A DNA stretch of 64,000 nt from Halomonas sp. SpR8 (GTDB lineage: Bacteria; Pseudomonadota; Gammaproteobacteria; Pseudomonadales; Halomonadaceae). The stretch's first letter is position 1. Each line of letters starts with the position of its first letter. This document shows positions 52,862-62,092 of this stretch, in pieces. A program made the translations under genes and the position numbers. The notes below the pieces were generated by a model that ran no database searches, was not told where the DNA came from, and saw only the letters and a program-made list of their open reading frames with translations. The stretch covers positions 310,001-374,000 of the forward strand of contig NZ_JAUAMC010000002.1 in NCBI RefSeq assembly GCF_031010195.1, written 5' to 3'.

Positions 52862-54040
52862 ATGACACATTTCAACTGGGACGACCCGCTACTTCTGGAA
52901 CAACAGCTCACCGATGAAGAGCGCCAGATTCGCGATGCGGCCTACGACTACTGCCAGGAAAACCTTCAGCCCCGCGTGCTGACCGCCTTCCGTGAAGAGC
53001 GTTTCGACCGCGAGATCATGACCGAAATGGGCGAGCTTGGCCTGCTGGGTGCCACCGTTTCCCCCGAGTACGGCGGTGCAGGCGTTAACCATGTCGCTTA
53101 CGGTTTGATTGCCCGTGAAGTCGAGCGTGTGGATTCCGGCTATCGTTCCGCCATGAGCGTTCAGTCGTCGCTGGTGATGTACCCCATCGAGACCTACGGT
53201 TCTGAAGAGCAGAAGCAGAAATTCCTGCCCAAGCTTGCCAGCGGTGAAATGGTCGGCTGTTTTGGTTTGACCGAGCCCGACCACGGCTCTGACCCCGGCA
53301 ACATGATTACCCGTGCGGAAAAAGTCGACGGCGGCTACCGCCTGACCGGCGCCAAAATGTGGATCACCAACAGTCCGATTGCCGATATCGCCGTGGTTTG
53401 GGCGAAGTCAGCGGCTCACGATAACCAGATTAAAGGTTTTATTGTCGAGCGCGGCGTGGACGGTTTCACTACGCCCAAAATCGAAGGCAAGGTCTCGCTA
53501 CGCGCATCGATTACCGGTGAAATCGTGCTGGACAACGCCTTCGTTCCCGAAGAGAACCTGCTGCCCAACGTCAGCGGTCTGAAAGGCCCGTTTGGCTGCC
53601 TGAACAAAGCGCGCTACGGCATCGCCTGGGGGGTGATGGGCACCGCGGAGTTCTGCTGGCACGCCGCGCGTCAATATACCCTCGACCGCAAGCAGTTTGG
53701 CCGCCCGCTGGCTGCCAACCAGCTGATCCAGAAAAAGCTCGCCGATATGCAGACCGAAATCACGCTGGGCTTACAGGCCGCATTGCAGGTGGGCCGCCTG
53801 ATGGATAGCGGCAACTGGGCACCGGAAATGGTCTCGCTGATCAAGCGCAACAACTGCGGTAAAGCGCTGGATATCGCCCGCCAGTCCCGCGACATGCACG
53901 GTGGTAACGGTGTTTCCGACGAGTACGGCGTTATTCGCCACATGGTCAACCTGGAGTCGGTGAATACCTACGAAGGAACCCATGATGTACACGCCTTGAT
54001 TCTGGGTCGTGCTCAAACAGGCATTCAGTCGTTCTTTTAA
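52862..54040 (+). CDS. gcdH: Glutaryl-CoA dehydrogenase
   Basis: 392 aa FAD acyl-CoA dehydrogenase that oxidises and decarboxylates glutaryl-CoA to crotonyl-CoA. Motifs: [64 protein letters not shown], and the catalytic Glu in [10 protein letters not shown] near the C-terminus. These match GcdH rather than general acyl-CoA dehydrogenases. The ATG at 52862 has AGGAA upstream; an in-frame codon inside csiR (52730) is not used. Electrons go to ETF. Confidence 0.95.
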   Translation: MTHFNWDDPLLLEQQLTDEERQIRDAAYDYCQENLQPRVLTAFREERFDREIMTEMGELGLLGATVSPEYGGAGVNHVAYGLIAREVERVDSGYRSAMSVQSSLVMYPIETYGSEEQKQKFLPKLASGEMVGCFGLTEPDHGSDPGNMITRAEKVDGGYRLTGAKMWITNSPIADIAVVWAKSAAHDNQIKGFIVERGVDGFTTPKIEGKVSLRASITGEIVLDNAFVPEENLLPNVSGLKGPFGCLNKARYGIAWGVMGTAEFCWHAARQYTLDRKQFGRPLAANQLIQKKLADMQTEITLGLQAALQVGRLMDSGNWAPEMVSLIKRNNCGKALDIARQSRDMHGGNGVSDEYGVIRHMVNLESVNTYEGTHDVHALILGRAQTGIQSFF

Positions 54041-54082
54041 TCACCGCATTTTGACTACTTGTCACTTATTAACGGAGCCTCT

Positions 54083-55297
54083 ATGAGCGAGCTAACCAAA
54101 CCACTGGCCGGTATTAAAGTACTCGATATTTCCCGGGTGCTGGCTGGGCCATGGTGTGGTCAGATGCTCGCGGATATGGGTGCGGATGTGATTAAGGTCG
54201 AGCGCCCCGGCAGCGGCGATGACACGCGCCACTGGGGCCCTCCTTGGCTGGCGGGCAGCGAAGAGTCAGCGTATTACCTGTGCGCTAATCGGGGTAAACG
54301 CTCGGTGACCGTCGATATGGCCAAACCCGAAGGCCAAGCGGTGATTAAGCAGTTGGTCGCTCAATCTGATGTGCTGATCGAAAACTTTAAGGTCGGCGGC
54401 CTGAAGCGCTACGGTTTGGATTACGTCAGCTTAAAAACACTGAACCCCAAGCTGATTTACTGCTCGATCACCGGCTTTGGCCAGGAGAGCCCCTACGCCC
54501 ACCGAGCCGGTTACGACTTTATGATCCAGGCCATGGGCGGGATCATGAGCCTGACCGGCAAGCCCGATGACGAACCTGGCGGTGGCCCGGTAAAAAGCGG
54601 CGTGGCGTTCACAGACATTTTCACTGGTTTGTATGCGGCCAATGCCGTACTGGCGGCGCTTTACCAGCGCCGTGATAGCGGCGTGGGCTGCCATATTGAT
54701 ATGGCGCTAATGGATGTACAGGTCGGTGTGCTCGCCAACCAGGCGCTCAATTACCTCACCTCCGGCAATGTGCCCCAGCGGCTGGGTAACGCCCACCCCA
54801 ACATCGTGCCCTACCAAGCGTTTGCTACCCAGGATGGCCATATGATTATGGCTGTCGGCAACGACGAGCAGTTCAAGCGTTTTTGTAACGTGCTTTCACT
54901 TCCCGCTTTGGCCGAAGACCCACGCTTTTCCACCAACGGCGCTAGAGTTAATAACCGCGCGCTTCTCGTACCGCAGTTGGAAGCGGCGTTGGCCCAGCGC
55001 AGCACGGATGAGTGGCTAGCCGCCTTTGAAGCCGTTGGCGTGCCCTGTGGGCCAATCAATACGCTGGATCGGGTATTCGACGACCCTCATGTGAAAGCCC
55101 GCGGTCTCAAGCAAACCCTACCCCATGATCAAGCGGGCCAAGTAGATTTAGTCGCTAATCCGATTCGTTTTAACGGCGCCCAGATGAGTGCCACCACAGC
55201 GCCGCCCCACTTAGGCCAGCACACTGAACGCGTGTTGGAAGAACTCGGCATTACGCCTGAACAACTAGTGGCATTGCGCACCTCTGGTGTTATTTAA
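54083..55297 (+). CDS. Class III CoA-transferase, probably succinyl-CoA:glutarate
   Basis: 404 aa CaiB/BaiF family. Opening LAGIKVLDISRVLAGPWCGQMLADMGADVIKVERPGSGDDTR; the predicted catalytic Asp is in HIDMALMDVQVG. Next to gcdH this type activates glutarate to glutaryl-CoA using succinyl-CoA, as in mammals and Pseudomonas (family knowledge). I start at ATG 54083, with GGAG 7 nt upstream, rather than 54059. It lies 42 nt after gcdH. Confidence 0.9.
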   Translation: MSELTKPLAGIKVLDISRVLAGPWCGQMLADMGADVIKVERPGSGDDTRHWGPPWLAGSEESAYYLCANRGKRSVTVDMAKPEGQAVIKQLVAQSDVLIENFKVGGLKRYGLDYVSLKTLNPKLIYCSITGFGQESPYAHRAGYDFMIQAMGGIMSLTGKPDDEPGGGPVKSGVAFTDIFTGLYAANAVLAALYQRRDSGVGCHIDMALMDVQVGVLANQALNYLTSGNVPQRLGNAHPNIVPYQAFATQDGHMIMAVGNDEQFKRFCNVLSLPALAEDPRFSTNGARVNNRALLVPQLEAALAQRSTDEWLAAFEAVGVPCGPINTLDRVFDDPHVKARGLKQTLPHDQAGQVDLVANPIRFNGAQMSATTAPPHLGQHTERVLEELGITPEQLVALRTSGVI

Positions 55298-55364
55298 TCA
55301 CTAGGTAAGCACCTCAATTAAGCACTATGCTGAAAGCCCATCCTTTCTCGACAGGAGTTGAGCC

Positions 55365-56642
55365 ATGAGCAGTAATGCCGAACTGAACGAGCTAAAACAT
55401 AAGTACGTCGCTGCTGGCGCCGCTAGCCCTGCAACGGCGTTCGCCGACCACGCTGAAAACGCTGAAATCTGGGACGCGGACGGCAACCGCTTTATCGACT
55501 TCGCGGGCGGCATTGGCGTTCTCAACGTAGGTCACCGCCACCCCAAAGTGGTCGCCGCGGTCAAAGCCCAGCTCGATAAGCTGATGCACACCTGCCAAAC
55601 GGTCATGCCTTACGAAGGCTATGTGAAAGTCGCCGAAAAGCTCAGCCAGATCGTGCCGGTGCGTGGTCATGCCAAAGTCATGCTGGCCAACTCTGGTGCG
55701 GAAGCACTAGAAAACGCGGTCAAGATCGCCCGCGCGGCCACCGGCCGTTCCAACGTTATCTGCTTTGATGGCGGCTACCACGGTCGTACCTTTTTCACCA
55801 TGGCCATGAACGGCAAAGTAGCACCCTACCAGAGCGATTTCGGCCCCATGCCAGGCACCGTCTTCCGCGCGCCCTACCCGGTGCCGTATCACGGCGTTAG
55901 TGAAGACGAAGCCATTCGTGGCCTGAAGATGACGCTAAAAACTGATGCTAACCCCAAAGATACCGCGGCCATTGTGTTGGAACCGGTCCTGGGTGAAGGC
56001 GGTTTCTACCCGGCTTCTACTAGCTTTCTGACCAAGATCCGCGAGATCTGCGATGAGCACGGCATTTTGATGATCATCGACGAAGTGCAGTCGGGATTTG
56101 GCCGTACCGGCAAAATGTTTGCCATTGAGCATAGCGGCGTTGAACCGGACATCATGACCATGGCCAAGAGCATGGCCGATGGCATGCCGATCTCCGCCAT
56201 CGTGGGTACCGACAAGGTAATGGACGCTTCAGGCCCTAACTCCTTGGGCGGCACCTACACCGGCAGCCCCACCGCCTGTGCGGCGGCGTTAGCGGTCATG
56301 GAAGTCTTCGAAGAAGAGAACATCCTGGAGAAGAGCCAGGCCCTTGGCGACAAGCTGGCCAAGCGCTTCAATGTGTGGGCCGACAAGTTTGACTGCATCG
56401 ACCACGTGCGCAACATGGGCGCCATGGCGGCGTTTGAGCTGGTATCGAACAAAGCTGACCACACGCCCAATCCTGAATTGGCCGCTGCGCTATGCAAGAA
56501 AGCCCGCGAAGAGGGCTTGATCCTGCTTTCTTGCGGCATGTACGGCAACACCATCCGCTTCTTGATGCCCGTCACCATTCAAGACGACGTGCTCAATGAA
56601 GGGCTGGATATTATTGAATCGTGCTTGGATTCATTGGTGTAA
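55365..56642 (+). CDS. gabT: 4-aminobutyrate/5-aminovalerate aminotransferase (GabT/DavT)
   Basis: 425 aa PLP class III aminotransferase. Motifs: ANSGAEALENAVKIARAATGR, GGYHGRTFFTMAMNGK, the Asp region MIIDEVQSGFGRTGK, and the PLP lysine in MTMAKSMADGMP. Beside csiR, gcdH and the CoA-transferase, its likely job is 5-aminovalerate to glutarate semialdehyde (DavT), with GABA as a second substrate. No semialdehyde dehydrogenase (gabD/davD) is in the window. AGGAG precedes the ATG; a strong terminator follows. Confidence 0.93.
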   Translation: MSSNAELNELKHKYVAAGAASPATAFADHAENAEIWDADGNRFIDFAGGIGVLNVGHRHPKVVAAVKAQLDKLMHTCQTVMPYEGYVKVAEKLSQIVPVRGHAKVMLANSGAEALENAVKIARAATGRSNVICFDGGYHGRTFFTMAMNGKVAPYQSDFGPMPGTVFRAPYPVPYHGVSEDEAIRGLKMTLKTDANPKDTAAIVLEPVLGEGGFYPASTSFLTKIREICDEHGILMIIDEVQSGFGRTGKMFAIEHSGVEPDIMTMAKSMADGMPISAIVGTDKVMDASGPNSLGGTYTGSPTACAAALAVMEVFEEENILEKSQALGDKLAKRFNVWADKFDCIDHVRNMGAMAAFELVSNKADHTPNPELAAALCKKAREEGLILLSCGMYGNTIRFLMPVTIQDDVLNEGLDIIESCLDSLV

Positions 56643-56661
56643 ACGGCTAGCCGACTTGCAG

Positions 56662-56687
56662 AAACGCCGCTCAGATGAGCGGCGTTT
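56662..56687 (+). terminator. Terminator of the glutarate operon
   Basis: Perfect 12-bp stem AAACGCCGCTCA / TGAGCGGCGTTT with a 2-nt loop, then TT; it can serve the convergent TRAP operon as well. Confidence 0.88.
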
Positions 56688-56704
56688 TTGCTGATTTCCT
56701 ATCC

Positions 56705-58009
56705 TCATCCAGCCATAAATCTCGGCAACCAGAGTGCGATTTGCGGCCAGATACTCACCAGCAGGGCGGCAATACACATGAGCAGGAAAAACGGTAGCGA
56801 AGCCCAGGCAACGCGGCTGATGCTTTCTCCTGTCAGGCTCTGAAGCACAAAAAGGTTAAAGCCAACGGGCGGCGTAATCTGCCCAAGCTCAATCATTATA
56901 ATCAGGAAAATTCCGAACCAGATCGGATCAAACCCGGCCAGCAAAACAATAGGCAGCGTAATCGGCAGGCTCATCACGGTGATTGAGATACCATCCAGAA
57001 ACAGCCCCAGCACGATATAGAAAACAGCCAGCGCCAGCAGCAGCACCATGGGGCCGAAGTTCTGCTCGGCAATCCACCCTGCCAACTCACGCGGCAGGTG
57101 CAGATACCCCATCGCCGTAGATAGAAGCGTTGCCGTGATCAGAAGGCTACATACCATGATCGTTGTTATCAGCGTCCCACGAAAGGCTCCAACAAACAGC
57201 TTGATGTTTAACTGCCTTTCAAAGCCCAACAGCAGCAGAGTGGCCGCCACTCCTACCGCTGCCGCTTCTGACGGCGTTGCAATACCGCTGTAAATTGACC
57301 CTATCACGATGGAGATCAGTGCCAATATGGGTAGCAGCAGTACAAAGGACTGTCCGATCGTCTGATCAGACATCACACTCTTCGGCGCCAATGATGGCGA
57401 CATCCAGGACCTGAATCCGATATAGCAACTGTATAGAAAGGCAATTAACAGCCCAGGCAACACGCCTGCCATAAACAGCTGACTAATGGATACTTCAGCC
57501 TGAACGCCATAAACGATCATGACGATTGACGGAGGGATTAGCAGGCCCAGGCTTCCGGCGCCCGCCAGAGAGCCAATTGAAAGATTCCTGTCGTAACCTC
57601 TCTCTTTAAGCTCCTGAGTGGTTATTTTACCAATAGTCGCTGTTGTAGCCGCACTTGAGCCGCTCACTGCTGCAAATAACGTGCACCCCAAAACATTGGT
57701 GTGCAGAATTCCGCCGGGCAAGTGACTGGTAATCGGCACCAGTCCCTTGAACAGTCGCTCCGAGATATTCGAGCGAAATATCAGCTCGCCCATCAGGATA
57801 AACAACGGAATGGCCGATAACTCCCAGCTGTTGCTGGCCCGGTATAAAATTCGTGAGAAAATCAGGCCAATGCGGTCTGCGCTGAAATCACCAAACAGCC
57901 AGAGAGAGCCGATGGACACTGCCAGCATGGCTGCAAAAATCCACGTTCCCATTGTCAGAAAAAAAAGCAGCAGAACCGCAACGCCTATAGCCGTCCAAAA
58001 AATATCCAT
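56705..58009 (-). CDS. TRAP transporter large permease (DctM family)
   Basis: 434 aa, 12-13 hydrophobic helices. Family motifs: AVSGSSAATTATIGKITTQEL, GSLGLLIPPSIVMIVYGV, FLDGISITVMSLPITLPI and GQITPPVGFNLFVLQ. Sodium-driven uptake of organic anions with the small permease and binding protein that precede it. Substrate unknown. The whole TRAP unit has lower GC and looser codon use than its neighbours. Confidence 0.94.
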   Translation of the reverse strand: MDIFWTAIGVAVLLLFFLTMGTWIFAAMLAVSIGSLWLFGDFSADRIGLIFSRILYRASNSWELSAIPLFILMGELIFRSNISERLFKGLVPITSHLPGGILHTNVLGCTLFAAVSGSSAATTATIGKITTQELKERGYDRNLSIGSLAGAGSLGLLIPPSIVMIVYGVQAEVSISQLFMAGVLPGLLIAFLYSCYIGFRSWMSPSLAPKSVMSDQTIGQSFVLLLPILALISIVIGSIYSGIATPSEAAAVGVAATLLLLGFERQLNIKLFVGAFRGTLITTIMVCSLLITATLLSTAMGYLHLPRELAGWIAEQNFGPMVLLLALAVFYIVLGLFLDGISITVMSLPITLPIVLLAGFDPIWFGIFLIIMIELGQITPPVGFNLFVLQSLTGESISRVAWASLPFFLLMCIAALLVSIWPQIALWLPRFMAG

Positions 58010-58033
58010 GTATCACTTCCCATCGGTTAAACC

Positions 58034-58546
58034 TTATTCAGCTACAGGCAGATACTGAGAACGTAACAGCACTATTTTCAAGGCTCTGACAAGAAGCGAA
58101 AAAGAGATCAGCCACATGCCAATCAGTATGGCGCCTTCAGGTATCCAGATAGGCGTTTCAGCCAGGGTTTCACTGACCACACCGCGGCTAAAGCTGCGCT
58201 GAACGTTCTGCAGCCAGAAAGTGGAGATCCACAAGAAACAGCCAGCGGTTAATAGGCTGCTGAAAAGCTCAAACGGCCAGCGCATATTTACAGGGATACG
58301 CTCAAGTAGTAGGGAAACTCTGATTAACCCGCCTTTTTCAAGCACATAGGGGAGGCCCAAAAAAGACATGGTGGCGACTGCATAACCAATATACTCATCC
58401 AGGATATAGGTAGAGTGGCCAAAAAACCTCAGCACTATCTCCAGCAGAATATGGCCCAGCATATAAACAATCAGCACGACAGCAATCACCGCACCAACTC
58501 TATTAAGCAGCATGGAGGCACGCTCCATGCCCTTTAAAAAGCTCAT
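58034..58546 (-). CDS. TRAP transporter small permease (DctQ family)
   Basis: 170 aa with four transmembrane helices (about residues 15-35, 45-65, 88-108, 130-150), the DctQ pattern. Overlaps the binding-protein gene by 4 bp upstream and lies 24 nt before the large permease gene. Confidence 0.9.
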   Translation of the reverse strand: MSFLKGMERASMLLNRVGAVIAVVLIVYMLGHILLEIVLRFFGHSTYILDEYIGYAVATMSFLGLPYVLEKGGLIRVSLLLERIPVNMRWPFELFSSLLTAGCFLWISTFWLQNVQRSFSRGVVSETLAETPIWIPEGAILIGMWLISFSLLVRALKIVLLRSQYLPVAE

Positions 58547-59562
58547 TGCTCGCCTCTGAACTCAGTCATGATCGACTGGCCAGTATCGCCAGTGTTGTCG
58601 AGCCAGTTCTCAACCACACTGGCAGAGGCTTCAGAAAGTGCCTTCAGCACATCAGCTGAGACGGGGTCGCTGATGGCTACGTCATGCTCGCCAAGCGTCT
58701 GGTAATTTTCTTCGGTACGCGTTTCAACAGCGGCCCAGTTATGCTGGTCGGTAAGGTCGGCAGCTTCAAGAAGTGCTTCTTGCTGTTCGGCGCTCAATGA
58801 ATCAAATACAGCCTTGTTCATATGAACCATATTAAGCGGAATCGCATATTGAACCGCCGAAAAATGATCTTGATGCTCCCAGAAGCTCCCGTTGGCGCCG
58901 GCTTCTGCTGAGGTCAATACAGCGCTGATCCCGCCGGTAGCCAGCTGCGGCACCACATCGCCCCACGACAGGCTCACGGGAGATGCCCCCACGTTGCGGA
59001 AAGTCTCCGTTCCATTGCGATCAAAGGTACGGATTTTCAAATTCTCGAGATCGCTTTGATTAGATATTGCTGTCTTTGACCAGATGCCGCTAGGTGGCCA
59101 GGGCGATGCATATAGCAATACCTGATCGTTATCTTCAAACACCTCTTCATAATGCGGTTTAGCTATTTCATAGAGGCGCCGTGCATCTTCAACGTCTTCA
59201 ACAATAAACGGTAGCGAAGAGAGCAGAAAAATGGAGTCGATCCCGCTCATGGTGCCCGAGAGTGTATCGGCTATATCAACCGCACCATCAGCAACAGCAT
59301 AAAAGTGGTCGCCTGAATTAAAACCTAATGCTCCGCCCGTGTGCAGCGTAATACCTATATCACCATCCGTTAGCTCACTTACTTTATCAATAAAGTAAGC
59401 ATCTCCCTGAGCATGTATTGAATTAGCGTTATACTCATTAGAAAAATCCAGATTAACTGACTGAGCATAGGAATAGCTGCTAACCAGCAACATACCTAAC
59501 ACAATAGGCGTTTTGCAGGTCGGTCTAAAACCGCTTCTTTTCACATTAGTATTAGAAATCAT
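58543..59562 (-). CDS. TRAP transporter solute-binding protein (DctP family)
   Basis: 339 aa. Signal peptide at about residues 14-34 (TPIVLGMLLVSSYSYAQ). The DctP fold elements are visible: DSIFLLSSLPFIVEDVEDARRLYEI, ENLKIRTFDRNGTETFRNVGASPVSLSWGDVVPQL with the conserved ligand-carboxylate Arg (Arg in KIRTFD). First gene of the TRAP operon. The 5' part is only about one third G+C. Confidence 0.92.
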   Translation of the reverse strand: MISNTNVKRSGFRPTCKTPIVLGMLLVSSYSYAQSVNLDFSNEYNANSIHAQGDAYFIDKVSELTDGDIGITLHTGGALGFNSGDHFYAVADGAVDIADTLSGTMSGIDSIFLLSSLPFIVEDVEDARRLYEIAKPHYEEVFEDNDQVLLYASPWPPSGIWSKTAISNQSDLENLKIRTFDRNGTETFRNVGASPVSLSWGDVVPQLATGGISAVLTSAEAGANGSFWEHQDHFSAVQYAIPLNMVHMNKAVFDSLSAEQQEALLEAADLTDQHNWAAVETRTEENYQTLGEHDVAISDPVSADVLKALSEASASVVENWLDNTGDTGQSIMTEFRGEQ

Positions 59563-59763
59563 TCACTGTTCCCCGCAGCTTATTATTGAAACCATTTTTT
59601 AAACTACAGTTATTGAACGGCCAACTATTTCCAATAACGACGGGAATGCGTTCAAATGCGACGCTTGCTGAAACTGTTCTGGCAGGGAGAGTCTTAATTC
59701 TTACGCAAGGCGGCCTTACAGGCACTCTGCATTAGCCGGTGGGAAAGCCTGAAGAAACAAGCC

Positions 59764-59793
59764 AAACGCCGCTCAATTTTAGCGGCGTTTTTA
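59764..59793 (+). terminator. Orphan plus-strand terminator
   Basis: 10-bp stem AAACGCCGCT / AGCGGCGTTT with CAATTTT loop, followed by TTATTG on the plus strand. No plus-strand gene precedes it within 3 kb. On the minus strand it follows the thiamine-binding-like gene but has a poor T-run. Its stem repeats that at 56662-56687. Confidence 0.7.
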
Positions 59794-59803
59794 TTGCGCG
59801 GAT

Positions 59804-60055
59804 TCAATCCCGGGGACGGCGGTCGCCTTCGAGGAAGTTGGCGACGAACACCGCCTTGCCATGGGTCTCAAACGACCACTTCATCACCTCGCTCAACCCA
59901 GTCATAACGGCGTCAAACTCGCCAAATACCTGGGTGCTCATGCGGTTAGGATGTACTTCCAATCCCGTCGCCTCAAGGCGTTTCACCACCTCTTTAACCA
60001 CCGGCTTAAAGTCATCGGCCAGTGGGTAATAGCTAAGCTGTACGGAAAGATACAT
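59804..60055 (-). CDS. Small YkoF/MTH1187-type thiamine-binding family protein
   Basis: 83 aa ferredoxin-like domain: MYLSVQLSYYPLADDFKPVVKEVV opening, TGLEVHPNRMSTQVFGEFDAVM in the middle, then a final helix and strand. This resembles single-domain proteins that bind thiamine or hydroxymethylpyrimidine; assignment is from memory of the family. It follows the hydrolase gene by 9 nt, so they share a transcript. Confidence 0.7.
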   Translation of the reverse strand: MYLSVQLSYYPLADDFKPVVKEVVKRLEATGLEVHPNRMSTQVFGEFDAVMTGLSEVMKWSFETHGKAVFVANFLEGDRRPRD

Positions 60056-60064
60056 AACGCCTCC

Positions 60065-60892
60065 TTACGCTGTATGTGATGGCCTGCTAGCTGCAGACAA
60101 TCGCTGCCAGGCAGCCAAAATAGCGGCACGGGTCTCATCCGGATGCTCCATGGGGAACATATGCGTGCCCGGGACTTCGCTTACCCTTAGGCCCTTGCGC
60201 TTCAAGCGCTTGATGCGCGAAGCGGTCAGCAGATCAGATTCTGTACCCGCCACTAGTTCAAGCGGCACGCCCAAACGCTTTGGCAGGCGCGAAAGGTGAT
60301 CGGGCAGATGGCGGAAAATCTCCACCTCGATCTGCGTATCAAAGGTCAGCTCCGCACTACCGTCATCTAACAAGCGCGTCCCTGCTTCAATGTAGTCGTT
60401 GAGTGCTGCTGGGGTAAAGCGACGAAACAGCCCCCGTCGCCCCAGCGAAGTCGCCATTGCCTCCCGGCTAGGCCACACCGTGCGACGCCCCAAGGTTTTA
60501 CCCGCAGGGGTAACCCGATCAACAAAGCCAAATCGCTTGGCGGCTTTCATCGCCCAGGCATCCGTTCCCAGCATCAGCGGGGGGTCGAGCATGATCACCC
60601 CGCAGAAACGCTCCGGCTGTTTATCGGCAGCCATGGCCATCAAGGTGCCACCCAGCGAATGCCCTACCCCCAGCAGCGGTGTATCGCTCTCGGGCAGGTA
60701 GCTCAACAGCTCATCCACCAGGTTGCCCCAGTTACGATTAACCGGGTAATCAGGATGGTGACCCAGGCGATCCAAAGGATGCAGGTCAAAGGTTTCAGCC
60801 AGTGGGTTCAGCAGGCTGCGATAGCTTAGCCCTGGAAAACCATTGGCGTGGGCAAACACTAAGCGGGGGCGTGAAGCGGCATCGGCAGACAT
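60065..60892 (-). CDS. Alpha/beta hydrolase
   Basis: 275 aa. Oxyanion region VFAHANGFPG, nucleophile Ser79 in GVGHSLGG, acid in the ELVAGTESDLL segment and the catalytic His in PGTHMFPMEHPD. Substrate unknown; no signal peptide, so cytoplasmic. Forms a unit with the small thiamine-binding-like gene. Confidence 0.9.
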   Translation of the reverse strand: MSADAASRPRLVFAHANGFPGLSYRSLLNPLAETFDLHPLDRLGHHPDYPVNRNWGNLVDELLSYLPESDTPLLGVGHSLGGTLMAMAADKQPERFCGVIMLDPPLMLGTDAWAMKAAKRFGFVDRVTPAGKTLGRRTVWPSREAMATSLGRRGLFRRFTPAALNDYIEAGTRLLDDGSAELTFDTQIEVEIFRHLPDHLSRLPKRLGVPLELVAGTESDLLTASRIKRLKRKGLRVSEVPGTHMFPMEHPDETRAAILAAWQRLSAASRPSHTA

Positions 60893-61001
60893 AGCGAGAC
60901 TCGTGGGTGAGCAAACAGTAAAAGATCAATTCAAACTATCATACGTCTGTTTTAACGCGCGATTGAATGAGCGTCAATCCGCATAAGGGTTAACAGGCTA
61001 A

Positions 61002-62048
61002 TTAAAACAGCGACAGCTGGTGCTCCTGGCTGCTCTCCGCCAGCCGGTAACCCACCCCCAGCAGGCGCACGGGCCGTTCGCCTCTGCTCCAGCCAACGTT
61101 AAGGAGGGTTTCAAACTGTTCGAGATTGGGGGCGGGATCGGCGTGTTCCACGGTGGTTTGCGTGAAGTCGTTAAATTTCACTTTGACGATTAACCCACGC
61201 ACCGCCAGCGGTGGGTCAAGCCGGGCGTAGCGGCGCTCTAAATCTTCGATTAGCGCGGGTAGCTCTTGGCGGCAGGCGTCGAGGTTGGGTAAATCCTGGG
61301 CATAGGTCTGCTCGGTGCTGATCGATTTGCGCTCGCGGTGGGTTTTTACCGGGCGCTCGTCGCGCCCCCAGCTTAGCTCATGCAACCGACGGCCAAAGCG
61401 GCCAAAGTGTTCGACCAAGTCCGTCAACGTGCGGGAGCGCAGATCGGCGCAGGTGTGGATATCCAGCCCCGCCAGTTTTTCAGCCGTGCGCGGGCCCACG
61501 CCATGGATTTTCTTTACCGGCAGCTGCTGCACAAAGCTATCGACTTTATCCGGCGTAATCACGCACAGGCCGTCGGGCTTGTTCCAGTCGCTGGCGATTT
61601 TGGCCAGAAACTTATTGGGTGCCACGCCCGCTGAAACGGTAATTCCCACTTCGCGACTAACCCGCTCACGAATAGCCTCTGCCATTAGCGTGGCACTGCC
61701 ATGGTGCAGTGTAACGTCCGAGACATCCAGAAACGCTTCATCCAATGACAGCGGTTCGATAAGCTCGGTGACCTCGCGATAAATCGCAAACACCTGGCGG
61801 GCGACCGTCTTGTATTTAGCCATATCGCCGCGAATAACGGTGAGATGCGGGCAGCGCTTGAGCGCTTGGCCCATGGGCATCGCCGAGTGGATGCCGAACT
61901 CGCGGGCGGGATAGTTACAGGTGGCGACCACTCCGCGCTGTTCGACACTGCCACCAATGGCAATGGGTATATCCCGCAGCGCGGGGTTATCGCGCATCTC
62001 CACCGCAGCGTAAAAACAGTCACAGTCGCAGTGAATAATTTTGCGCAC
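61002..62048 (-). CDS. dinB: DNA polymerase IV (DinB)
   Basis: 348 aa Y-family translesion polymerase. Catalytic residues Asp8 (HCDCDCFYAAVE) and Asp103/Glu104 (SLDEAFLDVS) align with E. coli Pol IV numbering. The helix-hairpin-helix KKIHGVGPRTAEKLAGL and a little-finger domain follow, and a beta-clamp-binding end HQLSLF closes the protein. The start codon is GTG. A full SOS box lies just upstream. Confidence 0.97.
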   Translation of the reverse strand: MRKIIHCDCDCFYAAVEMRDNPALRDIPIAIGGSVEQRGVVATCNYPAREFGIHSAMPMGQALKRCPHLTVIRGDMAKYKTVARQVFAIYREVTELIEPLSLDEAFLDVSDVTLHHGSATLMAEAIRERVSREVGITVSAGVAPNKFLAKIASDWNKPDGLCVITPDKVDSFVQQLPVKKIHGVGPRTAEKLAGLDIHTCADLRSRTLTDLVEHFGRFGRRLHELSWGRDERPVKTHRERKSISTEQTYAQDLPNLDACRQELPALIEDLERRYARLDPPLAVRGLIVKVKFNDFTQTTVEHADPAPNLEQFETLLNVGWSRGERPVRLLGVGYRLAESSQEHQLSLF

Positions 62049-62063
62049 CGGCTACCCACCCAA

Positions 62064-62079
62064 CTGTAAAAAAACACAG
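62064..62079 (-). promoter_or_regulatory. SOS (LexA) box of dinB
   Basis: CTGT-N8-ACAG at 16-31 bp upstream of the dinB GTG (plus-strand text CTGTAAAAAAACACAG), an ideal match except for the A/T-rich centre. Confidence 0.88.
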
Positions 62080-62092
62080 TTTAGCATAGGCG

